From Bin125 sp026705025 (GTDB taxonomy: Bacteria > Chloroflexota > Dehalococcoidia > Bin125): 64,000 nucleotides of DNA. Positions 1 through 8,353 of this stretch are shown here, piece by piece. The notes below the pieces were generated by a model. The model did not search any database. It was not told where the DNA came from and worked only from the letters and a program-made list of their open reading frames with translations. Within the stretch, counting starts at the first letter, position 1; every line of letters starts with the position of its first letter. The position numbers and the translations under genes are program-made. Location of the stretch: positions 158,980-222,979 of the forward strand of contig JAPPBN010000004.1 in NCBI GenBank assembly GCA_026705025.1, read 5' to 3'.

Positions 1-384
1 CCGCGGGATGCCAACCGGACATTCCTCCACGATCTGAACCGGCAGGTCGTCCCATGAGTGTCCGCCGTCGCGCGAGCGGCGGACGCCCGGGCGTCCGCCG
101 GCGAAGATGGTGCCGGTATCGCTCGGGTCAACGGCCAGCGACCAGGTCTGCCGGTCGGGCTCATAGCTGTCGACCACGCTCCAACTCGAGCCGTTGTCAT
201 CGGACAACAGCAGCGCATCGTCGGCGCCGGCCATCAAACGGTTGGCGTCATCGGGAAAGACGACCAGCGAGCGAACCGACTGCTCGCCGACGCCGCGCCC
301 CTTCTGCCAGACCCCGCCGCCATCAGGCGAGCGCCAAACCCCCTGTCCAATGGTGCCCACGTGAATCATGATCTGGTCCGACAT
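1..384 (-). CDS. BNR/Asp-box repeat protein, C-terminus cut by window edge
   Basis: Open from ATG at 384 to the left edge (128 codons, no stop). Three copies of the Asp-box pattern SxDxGxxW are visible: SPDGGGVW, SDDNGSSW and SRDGGHSW. They are spaced roughly 40-45 residues apart, as in sialidase/VPS10-type beta-propellers. No signal peptide is seen at the N-terminus, so a cytoplasmic propeller of the exo-alpha-sialidase/YCF48-like class is likely. A purine-rich stretch (AGAGAAGAGG) lies just upstream of the ATG. The substrate cannot be inferred and the remainder of the gene is outside the window. Confidence 0.7.
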   Translation of the reverse strand, partial: MSDQIMIHVGTIGQGVWRSPDGGGVWQKGRGVGEQSVRSLVVFPDDANRLMAGADDALLLSDDNGSSWSVVDSYEPDRQTWSLAVDPSDTGTIFAGGRPGVRRSRDGGHSWDDLPVQIVEECPVGIPR

Positions 385-460
385 ATCGCGCCTCTTCTCT
401 CTCAACTGCGCTCAGGGTAGGCGTTTCGCATTCATCCCTACGGGCGCAACCAACCAATCC

Positions 461-547
461 CCGTCATTCCCAGCTCTGCTGGGAATCTCGCCCCCTCTCT
501 CATCAATGGCGCAGACGAGATTCCCGCGCCCGGCGCGGGAATGACGG
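461..547. repeat. Pair of inverted palindromic repeats (miniature form)
   Basis: Two palindromes, 461-490 and 516-547, lie in inverted orientation 25 bp apart. Both share the outer sequence CCGTCATTCCC and the inner GGGAATCTCG and differ only in the hairpin centre. They belong to the same family as the arms flanking the GIY-YIG gene at 12.1-12.6 kb. The unit sits between two leftward genes and has no open reading frame of its own. Confidence 0.8.
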
Positions 548-580
548 TTGTGGTTCGGCTGCAGCTAGGCAGAGAACCAC

Positions 581-2143
581 CTAAGGCATGTACGGATACG
601 GACACGGCCCCAGCTGGGTCTTCAGGATCGCCTGAGCGTCCTCGACGAACTCGCACAGCAACGGACGCGTATCCGCCGGGTCGATGATGTCCTGACCTGT
701 CGCCTCCGCCGTTCGGAAGGGCGACGCCAGGTCCTGCAGACGCTGCTCGATCTCCGCCTGCTTGGCCTCCGGATCGTCGGCCGTGTCGATCTCACGCCGA
801 TAAGCGGCCATCGCCCCGCCCTCGATGTGCATCGAGCCCCAGCGGCCCGAGGGCCAGGCCCAGCGCTGGAACATGCCGGTCGGGCGATGCTGACACTGGC
901 CGGCGACGCCGAAGATGCGGCCCATCACGACGGTCGCCCAGGGCATCTGCGATTGGCAGGTGGCCATCACCAACCGAGCGCCGGCTCGTTCGATGCCCAG
1001 CTTCTCCGACTCGATCCCGACCATGAAGCCAGGCTCGTCGGCAAAGGAAATCATCGGCAGGTGGAACATGTCACACAACTGAATCAGGCGGATCACCTTG
1101 CTGCCGCCCTTGACGTCGGTCGAGCCGCCCTCGTGCATCGGATTGTTGGCCATCACGCCAACGGGGTAGCCGTTGATCCGCGCCAACCCCGTGATCCGCG
1201 ATCGTCCGTAGTTCGGCGCGATCTCGAAGAAGGAACCCTGGTCGACGCACCAGTTGATCGCACGGTGGCCGTCGTACGCCCGCCGCCGGTCCCGAGGCAC
1301 CAGCCGCCGCAACCGCTCCTCGCGCCGGTTCGGATCGTCGGTCGGCTCCGCGCGTTCGGGCATCTCGTAGACGCTCTGCGGCAGATAACTGAGGAACTGT
1401 CGGATCTGGCGGAAGGCGTCCTCCTCGTCCTCGGCCAGGTTGTCGACCGAGCCCGACTGGTAGACGTGGATCCGCTCGTCGCCGAGGTCCTCCTTGGTCA
1501 CGTCGTAGCCCAGCGCCGCCTTGACCACTGGCGGCCCGCCCGGGAAGAGTTGCGAGATGCCCTTGACCATGATCGTGAAGTGGGCCATGCAGGCGTTGAC
1601 CGCCGGCAGGCCCGCAACCGAGCCCATCACCGCCGAGACGACGGGCACATTGCGCAGCAGGTCGGTGTCGAAGGTCGACCACATGTTGCCGTCGGGCAGA
1701 TACGTGCGGCCCAACGTCTCGAATCCGCGTACCGAGCCGCCGGCCGCGTCGAGCATCCGCACGTAGGGCACGCGCCATTCGAGCGCCCGCTGGTTCGACC
1801 GCTTCTCCGAGCCCAGCCCGTCCGACCCGTCGCCGCCGCCCGATCCACCGCGCACGGTGAAGTCGCCCGCCGAGACGACGACCTTGCGCCCATTGACCTT
1901 ACCGAACCCTTCGATCGCCCCCTTGGGCGTGAACGCCACCAGCTCCCCCGCCTCGTCATACTCCGGCCGGCCGACCAGCGACATGAACTCGGTCAGCGTC
2001 CCCGGGTCGAGCAGCCCGTCAATCCGCTCATTGACCAACAGCTTCCCCCGCCGCCGCTGACGAGCGACCCCCTCCGGCCCACCGCGAGCCTTGGCCAGCT
2101 CCTTGCGCTTCGCAATCTCCGCGATTTCCGATTCCCACGTCAT
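581..2143 (-). CDS. Acyl-CoA carboxylase carboxyltransferase (PccB/MmdA-like)
   Basis: A 520-residue protein of the carboxyl transferase family (propionyl-/methylmalonyl-CoA carboxylase beta), which moves the carboxyl group between carboxybiotin and an acyl-CoA. The N-terminal half carries the glycine-rich AGDFTVRGGS block near residues 90-100. The C-terminal half carries GVMANNPMHEGGS and FADEPGFMVG, equivalent to the oxyanion-hole regions of the two crotonase subdomains. The length matches the family. The start is the ATG at 2143 with GGAG eight bases upstream. No biotin carboxylase or biotin carrier gene is adjacent, so its partner must be encoded elsewhere. The exact acyl-CoA substrate is not determinable from sequence. 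Confidence 0.88.
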   Translation of the reverse strand: MTWESEIAEIAKRKELAKARGGPEGVARQRRRGKLLVNERIDGLLDPGTLTEFMSLVGRPEYDEAGELVAFTPKGAIEGFGKVNGRKVVVSAGDFTVRGGSGGGDGSDGLGSEKRSNQRALEWRVPYVRMLDAAGGSVRGFETLGRTYLPDGNMWSTFDTDLLRNVPVVSAVMGSVAGLPAVNACMAHFTIMVKGISQLFPGGPPVVKAALGYDVTKEDLGDERIHVYQSGSVDNLAEDEEDAFRQIRQFLSYLPQSVYEMPERAEPTDDPNRREERLRRLVPRDRRRAYDGHRAINWCVDQGSFFEIAPNYGRSRITGLARINGYPVGVMANNPMHEGGSTDVKGGSKVIRLIQLCDMFHLPMISFADEPGFMVGIESEKLGIERAGARLVMATCQSQMPWATVVMGRIFGVAGQCQHRPTGMFQRWAWPSGRWGSMHIEGGAMAAYRREIDTADDPEAKQAEIEQRLQDLASPFRTAEATGQDIIDPADTRPLLCEFVEDAQAILKTQLGPCPYPYMP

Positions 2144-2210
2144 TGGTCAGCTCCATCCTTGGTAATCTTGCAGCAGGTTACGAGCCCCATGCCCCGTGGA
2201 GGAACGGCCG

Positions 2211-2402
2211 ATGACGACGGCGAAATTCATCTACTGGCAGAACGGCGACTGGTGGCTCGGCTACCTCGAAGAGTTCCCTGACTACATGACACAGGGTGAG
2301 TCGTTCGAAGACCTGAAGATCCACCTGCTGGACCTGTACCGCGACCTGACGAGCGGCGAGATTCCGCCTGTGCGAAGAGTTGGCGAACTCGTCGTCGCGT
2401 GA
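2211..2402 (+). CDS. hicB: HicB-family antitoxin-like protein
   Basis: A 63-residue protein with the compact HicB fold signature: KFIYWQNGDWWLGYLEEF followed by DYMTQGESFEDLK and a C-terminal LTSGEIPPVRRVGEL. In known modules HicB antitoxins of this subtype are followed immediately by the RNase toxin HicA, which starts with MKRRD. Here the next frame starts at the expected place with VKPRD but continues as a lipoprotein instead. The ATG at 2211 is preferred over a GTG at 2196 because GTGGAGGA at 2196-2203 forms its ribosome binding site. It is probably an orphan antitoxin; its regulatory function may be lost. Confidence 0.8.
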   Translation: MTTAKFIYWQNGDWWLGYLEEFPDYMTQGESFEDLKIHLLDLYRDLTSGEIPPVRRVGELVVA

Positions 2403-3049
2403 AGCCGCGGGACACTCGAATTCGGTCGTTGCGCTCCGCTGTGTTCCTCGTAGTCGTTGGAGTCTTCGTATTGTGCGGCGCTGCCTGTCGAGACGGGCAA
2501 GACGGCCAAGCGGACAAACTGGAGCTTCGCCCCGGGATCGAGCTCGCCGAGCTGCCGGTCGTTTTGGAGGAACAGATCGTCGGCGAGCATTTTGTGGCAC
2601 TGACACGGTCGGACTTGGAGATAGGATTCCGGACGGCTCTGGCGGTGCGGTCTTACACGGAAGACCCTGAAGTTGAGTGGGCCACTCTCATGTTCTTCTG
2701 CGACACCCAGCGCCTGAAGCAAGTCGTTCACGTTGGCATCCAGACCTTTCGCCGACATACAGAGACCGGTGAACGCGTCGTGGTGAAGCTCTCTCCATCT
2801 GAAAAGCAAGAGGCCAGAGCGAGCTTCGGATCTGAGGCCCAGAGAGACTGGCGAAGTTGGGGCATTGATGTGTATGAGCGACAGATGGAGATCTACGACG
2901 GCACACACTTTCTGAGGGCTGCCAAGGGTCACCAAGAGGTCTGGGTTCGTTTTCCATTGCCTGGTCGGGTTGTCGAGACGAGATTTGATCTCCGCGGGGT
3001 CTTCGATACTGCTATCCAACCCAACCTCGACCATTGCGGTCTCTACTAA
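2399..3049 (+). CDS. Predicted lipoprotein, unknown function
   Basis: A 216-residue protein starting at a GTG that overlaps the hicB-like stop codon by four bases, so translation is probably coupled. The N-terminus is basic (RIRSLR), followed by a hydrophobic stretch ending VLCGAAC, which resembles a type II signal peptide with Cys30 as the possible lipidated residue. The mature part is soluble and mixed alpha/beta, with no motif I recognise. The first five residues (VKPRD) resemble the start of HicA toxins, suggesting the gene may have been fused onto a hicA remnant. Function unknown. Confidence 0.6.
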   Translation: MKPRDTRIRSLRSAVFLVVVGVFVLCGAACRDGQDGQADKLELRPGIELAELPVVLEEQIVGEHFVALTRSDLEIGFRTALAVRSYTEDPEVEWATLMFFCDTQRLKQVVHVGIQTFRRHTETGERVVVKLSPSEKQEARASFGSEAQRDWRSWGIDVYERQMEIYDGTHFLRAAKGHQEVWVRFPLPGRVVETRFDLRGVFDTAIQPNLDHCGLY

Positions 3050-3059
3050 CCCCTGCGAT

Positions 3060-3080
3060 GCCCCGCACTTGATGCGGGGC
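3060..3080. terminator. GC-rich hairpin after the lipoprotein gene
   Basis: GCCCCGCA and TGCGGGGC form an 8-bp stem with the five-base loop CTTGA, ten bases past the stop codon. There is no T-tract, so it may be a dispersed palindrome rather than a true intrinsic terminator. It could still stabilise the 3' end of the transcript. Confidence 0.4.
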
Positions 3081-3232
3081 CCAGCCCGCGATTCCCGCCT
3101 GCGGCGCCACAGCCCCCTCGTCTCCGCCGGCTTCTGAACAACCCTCCCTTCCCCACTCCCCATCCTTGACTCCCTCCGTCAATCGACGCACAATCAGAAC
3201 ATACGTACCCTTCAGGTCGAGGAGGCCCGGGC

Positions 3233-3949
3233 ATGGCCATCGTCGCCGCGAACAACCCTCCCACACCCCGGCGCTGCCGGCGCATGTTCGAGGCCCACCA
3301 CCTCGACTGCCAGGGACTCTCTCTCAGGCAGATCGGCGCCCGGCTCGGCCGCGCCCACTCCACCGTCCACGCATACCTCAAGGACTTCCAGCGCCACCGC
3401 GACCACGTCCTGCGCACTGTCGCCGCCGACTATCTCGCCGACCAGCTCCACATCCTCACCCATCCCGCAACCGAACCCGACCAGCAACGCCAGACCGTGG
3501 CCGCCATTCGCGAGCTGCGCCTCCTCCTGTTGAACCTGCCAGCCATCCAGGAACCCCGCCAGCCCCAACACGACGCCGCTCGCATCAACGCCCCCGTGCA
3601 GAATCTGGACGAACCTGGATCCCTCGAGACTGAGCCGGACCAACACTGCAAGATCCCGGACGATTCTGGACCAATCGGGACAAACCTGGACAAATCTGAA
3701 CACCCAATCACAGGAAACCCAGCCCACATCAGCGAAATCGCGCCAACCCCGCCAATCTCACCCCAGAATCCCGCTCCTCCACCCGATTCGTGGCGGCCCA
3801 CAACTCCCCGGTCGCCACCCGGAGCCGCCGGACCCCGGTATCCCGCCTCGTGGCCCAGTTCATTGCACAATCCATTCGGCTCCGTCGCGCCCCAGGACGC
3901 CGACAACCCTCCGGTCCGACGCATCTTTGGGAACTCGAGATGGCGGTGA
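3233..3949 (+). CDS. Helix-turn-helix protein with repeat-derived C-terminal half
   Basis: A 238-residue frame. Residues 15-60 read as a helix-turn-helix (LSLRQIGARLGRAHSTVHAY), followed to about residue 110 by an alpha-helical region ending RELRLLLLNLP. This resembles Hin/Trp-repressor-type HTH domains. The remainder is low-complexity, Pro/Ser/Asn-rich and encoded by the 10-bp periodic array described at 3601-3710, so the real functional protein may be only the first 110-120 residues. The start is well supported by GAGGAGG eight bases before the ATG. No operon partner is visible. A role in binding the adjacent array is speculation. Confidence 0.6.
   Translation: MAIVAANNPPTPRRCRRMFEAHHLDCQGLSLRQIGARLGRAHSTVHAYLKDFQRHRDHVLRTVAADYLADQLHILTHPATEPDQQRQTVAAIRELRLLLLNLPAIQEPRQPQHDAARINAPVQNLDEPGSLETEPDQHCKIPDDSGPIGTNLDKSEHPITGNPAHISEIAPTPPISPQNPAPPPDSWRPTTPRSPPGAAGPRYPASWPSSLHNPFGSVAPQDADNPPVRRIFGNSRWR
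3601..3710. repeat. 10-bp periodic array, copy A
   Basis: Eleven consecutive 10-base units, the clearest being gaatctggac, gaacctggat, ccaatcggga, caaacctgga and caaatctgaa. The consensus is close to GGACAAATCT and the period is exactly 10 bp. The copy lies inside the 3' half of the HTH frame. The same unit recurs at 31.5, 58.6 and 62.4 kb. Confidence 0.75.
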
Positions 3950-3976
3950 CCGGTCCCGGATCGGCAAGCTCGCCGA

Positions 3977-4471
3977 TCAGCGCGCCGCCGCGATCGCCCG
4001 CTGGGCGCGCTCCGCCAGCTCCGGCTGGCGGGACCACTCGGGGTCAATCTGCGCGCGAATGTTGGCCGACTTCGTCGCGATCGCAAACTCCTGGACCGCG
4101 AGTTGCTGTAACGCCTCGGTCAGCGTCTGCTCGGGATCCTGTGCCAGCCGCTTGCCGCGCGTCCACCAGGCCTGTTGCATCGTCTCGTCCGAAGCCTGCA
4201 TTAGGACCTCTTCGGTGACGGCGCGATGACGGACGAGCGCATAGAGAATCTGCACTGGAGTCTGCGGCGGATCAAGCTGAGCCGGCGGCAGGTCCTCAGG
4301 CCAGATCAGGTTGGCCTCGGCAGCGCAGGCTTCGCTGGCGCAATCTCCGAGGGAACCGATCGGGGTCACCTGGTGCAACTGCGCTTCGCTCGCCCCGGCC
4401 AGGGCCGTCGTGAGCACGCGCCGCGTGAGCAGCAGGGCGTAGCCCCATGCTTCGGCAGCGTCCGATTTCAT
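3977..4471 (-). CDS. Conserved hypothetical, possibly DinB/YfiT-like helical bundle
   Basis: A 164-residue, almost entirely helical protein ending six bases before the dapA stop in the same orientation, so it is probably co-transcribed with dapA. The spacing of helices and the segment ILYALVRHRAVTEEVLM recall DinB-like four-helix bundles, but the three metal-binding histidines of that family are not clearly present. There is no signal peptide or membrane segment. I do not recognise it with confidence. Confidence 0.5.
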   Translation of the reverse strand: MKSDAAEAWGYALLLTRRVLTTALAGASEAQLHQVTPIGSLGDCASEACAAEANLIWPEDLPPAQLDPPQTPVQILYALVRHRAVTEEVLMQASDETMQQAWWTRGKRLAQDPEQTLTEALQQLAVQEFAIATKSANIRAQIDPEWSRQPELAERAQRAIAAAR

Positions 4472-4477
4472 CCCGAG

Positions 4478-5395
4478 CTAGATCAGGTCCTGGCCGCCCG
4501 CGACTTCGAGCGCGGAGCGGATCGTGGCCTGGATATCGTCGTCGGGATCGACCAGCGGCGAGCGCAGCGGGCCGGCATTGAAGCCAATGTCGTTCAGCGC
4601 CCACTTGACCGGCGCCGGATTGCCGATCAGGAACATCGCTTTGACCAGCGGCGCGAGCTTGACGTGAATGCGTCCCGCCTCGGCCGTGTCGCCGCGCTCC
4701 CACGCGTCGTACATCGCCTTCAGCTGTCCGCCAACCAGATGCGAGATTACCGAGACGGTCCCGTGCCCACCCATCGCGAGGAGGGCGAGGTTGTCTTGGT
4801 CGTTGCCGCTCCACATGCGGAAGCCAGGAGGAGCGGTTCGTATGATTTCGGCGATCTGTTCCAAGTCGCCCGATGCCTCTTTGACACCGACGATGTTGGA
4901 GCAGTCTTCTGCCAAACGCACAACCGTCTGCGCCGACATGTTCAGCCCGGTCCGTCCGGGCACGTTGTAGAGCATGATCTGCGTCTCGGGCACGGCGTCG
5001 GCGACCGCCTTGAAGTGCTGGTAGAGGCCTTCCCGCGACGGTTTGTTGTAATACGGCACCACCTGCAGCAGGCCGTCAACGTCGAGCTTCGCCGCCTGCT
5101 CAGAAGCGTCGACGGCAGTTGCGGTGCTGTTCGAACCCGTCCCTGCAATCAGCGTCCCGCCGGCGTCGTGAACCACGTCCGCGAGCTCGCGGAAGAGCAC
5201 GCGCTCTTCCTCATGCGTCAGGGTCGGAGACTCGCCGGTCGTGCCCGCCACGACCACGCCGTCGGAGCCCGACTTGAGCAGCGCCGTTGCCAGATGCTGC
5301 GCCTGCTCGACGTCGATGCCGCCGGCTTCGGTCATCGGCGTCACCATCGCGGTGTACAGGCGTCCCCAGTTCGGAGCGTCGTTTGCTTCAGTCAT
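4478..5395 (-). CDS. dapA: 4-hydroxy-tetrahydrodipicolinate synthase
   Basis: A 305-residue TIM-barrel enzyme that condenses pyruvate with aspartate semialdehyde, the first step committed to lysine/diaminopimelate synthesis. Visible landmarks are VVAGTTGESPTLTHEEE (carboxylate-binding loop), YYNKPSREGLYQHF (conserved Tyr), YNVPGRTG and VGVKEASG, whose Lys forms the Schiff base. The ATG at 5395 is chosen because GGAAAG lies nine bases upstream; a longer in-frame start at 5425 lacks such support. asd and dapB lie in the same orientation further upstream, separated by an aldo/keto reductase. No lysine riboswitch was recognised upstream. Confidence 0.93.
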   Translation of the reverse strand: MTEANDAPNWGRLYTAMVTPMTEAGGIDVEQAQHLATALLKSGSDGVVVAGTTGESPTLTHEEERVLFRELADVVHDAGGTLIAGTGSNSTATAVDASEQAAKLDVDGLLQVVPYYNKPSREGLYQHFKAVADAVPETQIMLYNVPGRTGLNMSAQTVVRLAEDCSNIVGVKEASGDLEQIAEIIRTAPPGFRMWSGNDQDNLALLAMGGHGTVSVISHLVGGQLKAMYDAWERGDTAEAGRIHVKLAPLVKAMFLIGNPAPVKWALNDIGFNAGPLRSPLVDPDDDIQATIRSALEVAGGQDLI

Positions 5396-5467
5396 GATTC
5401 GGGCTTTCCGTCGGTCGGGATCCAAAGATCAAGGCTACTAGGTCGCGCTCGCTCAGATTCAAACGCG

Positions 5468-6415
5468 TCAGGCGGGCGTCGGCGCGCCCGGGTCGAGCAA
5501 GCCGGCTTCCCTCAGCTCGGTCCAGAGGGCGCCGGGGACTGGCGTCTCAACCATCCGCTTGTTCTCCTCCACCTCGGCAACCGACGCGGCGCCGGAGATC
5601 ACGGCGGCGATCGCAGGATGAGCGAGGATGAACTGCAGAGCGGCCGCTTTCAAGGGCACATCGTGGCGGTCGCAGACTGCCTTGATCGCTCGGGCGCGAT
5701 CGAGCATTCCAGCGGGCGCGGCGCGGTAGTTGTAACTCACGCTGTCGCTCAGATCCGAGGCGAGGATTCCGCTGTTGTACGGCCCGCCGGCGACGACGCT
5801 GATGCCATGCGCCTCGCAATAGGGCAGAAACTCTGCGAGCGCGCCTTGCTCGAGCAGCGTGTAGCGCCCCGCCAGGAGGAAGCAGTCGAGCGGCAGTTCG
5901 CGCGCGAAGCTCAACTCCATCTCCCACTGGTTCATTCCGGCGCCAATCGCAGTGACGAGGCCCTGCTCGCGCAGTTCGATCAATGCGGGGAAGGCTTCCG
6001 TCAGGGCCTGTTCCTCGTGGTCGTCGGGATCATGCACGAGGAGTATGTCGATGTGATCGACCCCCAGGCGCTCGAGACTCGATTCGAAGGTACGCAAGGC
6101 GCCGTCGCGGCTGAAATCGAAGTGCCAGGTCACCGAGCCGTCGGCATGTTCCTGCAAACGGCGGCCGACCTTGGTCGAGATCACGAAGTCCGAACGATCA
6201 AGGCTCGCAAGCGGCCCACGATAGCGGCGCTCGCTCTCACCATTGCCGTACATCGGGGCGGTATCGAAGTAACGGACGCCGAGCGCGGCAGCTCGATCAA
6301 TCAGCGCGGCTGCCTCGTCGACTCCAGCATCGATGGCGAGAAAGACACCACCCAGCCCTAGCCGCGAGACCTGGAGGGAAGTGCGTCCGATCTGTCTGGT
6401 GTCGGTGGCCTTCAT
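5468..6415 (-). CDS. Aldo/keto reductase
   Basis: A 315-residue member of the aldo/keto reductase superfamily (NADPH-dependent carbonyl reduction). The tetrad can be followed: Asp in YFDTAPMYGNGESE with its Tyr, Lys in STKVGR, and His in LLVHDPDD. The C-terminal ISGAASVAEVEENKRM is the NADP-binding region. It resembles the D-threo-aldose 1-dehydrogenase/pyridoxal 4-dehydrogenase branch. It lies between dapA and asd on the same strand with short gaps, so it may be carried in the same transcript without a role in lysine synthesis. Substrate unknown. Confidence 0.88.
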   Translation of the reverse strand: MKATDTRQIGRTSLQVSRLGLGGVFLAIDAGVDEAAALIDRAAALGVRYFDTAPMYGNGESERRYRGPLASLDRSDFVISTKVGRRLQEHADGSVTWHFDFSRDGALRTFESSLERLGVDHIDILLVHDPDDHEEQALTEAFPALIELREQGLVTAIGAGMNQWEMELSFARELPLDCFLLAGRYTLLEQGALAEFLPYCEAHGISVVAGGPYNSGILASDLSDSVSYNYRAAPAGMLDRARAIKAVCDRHDVPLKAAALQFILAHPAIAAVISGAASVAEVEENKRMVETPVPGALWTELREAGLLDPGAPTPA

Positions 6416-6443
6416 GGCCGCGATGCTAGGCGCTCGGAGGCGG

Positions 6444-7469
6444 CTAGAGACAACCGTCGTCGAGCATCCACTCGACCATCTGAACGATGTTCAGGGCGGC
6501 GCCCTTGCGCAGGTTGTCGGCGACGACCCACCAGGCAAGGCCATTGGGATTGGTCACATCGACCCGGGCCCGGCCGACCAGCGTGTCGTCGATCCCGTCA
6601 GCGTCGAGCGGCGTCGGCCACTCTCCCGCGGCTCGGCCGTCGATCACCGAGAGTCCCGGCTGAGCGGCCCAGCGTTCGTGCGCCTCCTCCGGGGAAATCG
6701 GCCGGTCGAAGTCTGCATGGACCGCGATGGCGTGCGCTCGCTCGGTCGGGATGCGGACGCAGGTTGCGGAGAGCGGCAGCTCGGGCTGGTGCAGAATCTT
6801 GCGCGACTCGACCAGCATCTTCCACTCTTCCTTGGTGTAGCCGTCATCGAGGAAGACATCGACCTGGGGCAGCGCGTTGTTCGCGATCTGCTTCGGGTAC
6901 TCGTTGAACCGGTCCGCGCCAATCTCGCCGCCGCCAACTATGACTGCGTTCTGCTCTCGCAGCTCCGTCACCGCTGCGCCGCCCGAACCGGAAGTCGCCT
7001 GGTAGGTGTCGGCGATGATCCGCGTCACTGCGCGGTCCTGGATCAACGGATGCAGCGAGAGCACCAGCGGCACTGTGGTGCAGTTCGGGGTCGCGATGAT
7101 CCCGTTGTGCTGGCGCAGGTCTTCCGGGTTGACCTCGGGCACGACCAGCGGCACGCCCTCCTGCTGGCGGAAGGCGGATGAGTCGTCGAAGGCGACGGCG
7201 CCCTTACCGGCCGCGACGGGGCAGAGTTCCTTCGAGGCCGCTGTTGAGGCGGAGATGAAGGCCACATCTGCGCCGTCGAAGGCGTCGTGGGTGGTTTCGT
7301 GAACGACGTGAGTCTTACTCCGGAATGTGAGTTCGCGTCCTTCGGAGCGCTTCGTCGCGAGCAGCCGGAGTTCCTTCACGGGGAAGTCGCGTTCCTCCAT
7401 GCAGCGGAGGAATTCGGCCCCCACGACGCCGGTCGCTCCGACGAGGGCAACGGTCAGTTCACGTCCCAC
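6444..7469 (-). CDS. asd: Aspartate-semialdehyde dehydrogenase
   Basis: A 341-residue enzyme that reduces aspartyl phosphate to aspartate semialdehyde, the branch point to lysine, methionine and threonine. It has an N-terminal Rossmann motif (VALVGATGVVGAEF), the catalytic Cys in ATPNCTTVPLV, the substrate-binding QATSGSGG and the C-terminal dimerisation domain with RIPTERAHAIAVH. The start is GTG at 7469 with GGAG eight bases upstream. Its length is typical of the short bacterial class. It sits 41 bp downstream of dapB and is likely in one transcript with it. Confidence 0.95.
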   Translation of the reverse strand: MGRELTVALVGATGVVGAEFLRCMEERDFPVKELRLLATKRSEGRELTFRSKTHVVHETTHDAFDGADVAFISASTAASKELCPVAAGKGAVAFDDSSAFRQQEGVPLVVPEVNPEDLRQHNGIIATPNCTTVPLVLSLHPLIQDRAVTRIIADTYQATSGSGGAAVTELREQNAVIVGGGEIGADRFNEYPKQIANNALPQVDVFLDDGYTKEEWKMLVESRKILHQPELPLSATCVRIPTERAHAIAVHADFDRPISPEEAHERWAAQPGLSVIDGRAAGEWPTPLDADGIDDTLVGRARVDVTNPNGLAWWVVADNLRKGAALNIVQMVEWMLDDGCL

Positions 7470-7510
7470 GATCTCGCTCCTTGTGCTGCGTGGTGGGTGT
7501 TGATTTGCGT

Positions 7511-8317
7511 TCAGTCAGTTCGCAGCCCGAGCAGGCGGTCGAGACCGATCACGAGGTGATCGAGCTCGGGCGCAGCGCGGACGGCGCGAAGGATTTCAGG
7601 GATGAACGAGGCACGGCTCATCGAGTCGTGGCGAATGGTCAGCGTTTCGTCGTTGCCGCCGAACACGATCACCTGGTGAGCGACCAGTCCCGGCAATCGG
7701 ACCGAGTGCAGCGAGGCTCCACCAAGTTCAGCGCCGCGCGAGTCGTAGCCGTCGACGTTGTGGCGCTCGGCCTGCTTGCGGTTGAAGTCGCGGTTGCGGG
7801 CGGCGCGCATCGATTGCGCTGTGGCGACTGCGGTGCCCGAGGGCGCATCGACCTTGCCATCGTGATGTTGTTCGATGATCTCAACCGAGTCAAAGAGTGG
7901 CGCGGCGACGTTGGCGAGATGCATCATCAGGACCGCGCCAAGGGCGAAGTTGGCGGCAATCACACCGCCGAGCCCCGCGCCGTTGACACGTCGTTCGGCC
8001 TCGGCGACGGCGTCGTCCGAGAGTCCGCTGGTGCCGATCACGGGGCGAATGCCCGCGTCGATTGCCACCGGGATCAGTTTCACTGTCCACTCAGCGTTGG
8101 AGAAGTCGACGACCACGTCAGGCGACCAATCGGCGAGTGAATCGAGCGAGTTGCTGAGCGGGACCTCGCGACCGGTGATCGCAACCGAGGTTTCAGTGGA
8201 CAGGCCGTCGAGCGCGCCGATCAGTTCAAGGTCGTCGGCTGCCTCGATCGCCGTCATGATTTGCCGGCCCATGTTGCCGGCGCCGCTCATCACGACCCGG
8301 ATGCTGGAGCTGGCCAT
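7511..8317 (-). CDS. dapB: 4-hydroxy-tetrahydrodipicolinate reductase
   Basis: A 268-residue enzyme that follows DapA in lysine/diaminopimelate synthesis. The nucleotide-binding SGAGNMGRQI is at the N-terminus. VVDFSNAEWT, IGTSGLSDD and NFALGAVLMM are the conserved cofactor and domain-closure segments, and EQHHDGKVDAPSGTA holds the catalytic His-His and Lys. The C-terminal ending (about 35 residues from SRASFIPEILRAVR) is normal. It is preceded on the same strand by pnp, only 36 bp away, so RNA-decay and lysine genes may share a transcript. Confidence 0.95.
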   Translation of the reverse strand: MASSSIRVVMSGAGNMGRQIMTAIEAADDLELIGALDGLSTETSVAITGREVPLSNSLDSLADWSPDVVVDFSNAEWTVKLIPVAIDAGIRPVIGTSGLSDDAVAEAERRVNGAGLGGVIAANFALGAVLMMHLANVAAPLFDSVEIIEQHHDGKVDAPSGTAVATAQSMRAARNRDFNRKQAERHNVDGYDSRGAELGGASLHSVRLPGLVAHQVIVFGGNDETLTIRHDSMSRASFIPEILRAVRAAPELDHLVIGLDRLLGLRTD

Positions 8318-8353
8318 GACCTACCTGTTCAACTGCCGCTCCGACTAGCGGCG

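Noticed and set aside
827..2281. Long open frame (484 codons) antisense to the acyl-CoA carboxylase gene
   Set aside because: A mirror frame of a high-GC gene, with His/Arg-rich composition and no family resemblance; the minus-strand frame is clearly the real gene.
4226..6361. 711-codon open frame on the plus strand across dapA and the aldo/keto reductase
   Set aside because: It spans two well-defined genes on the other strand and has typical shadow composition.
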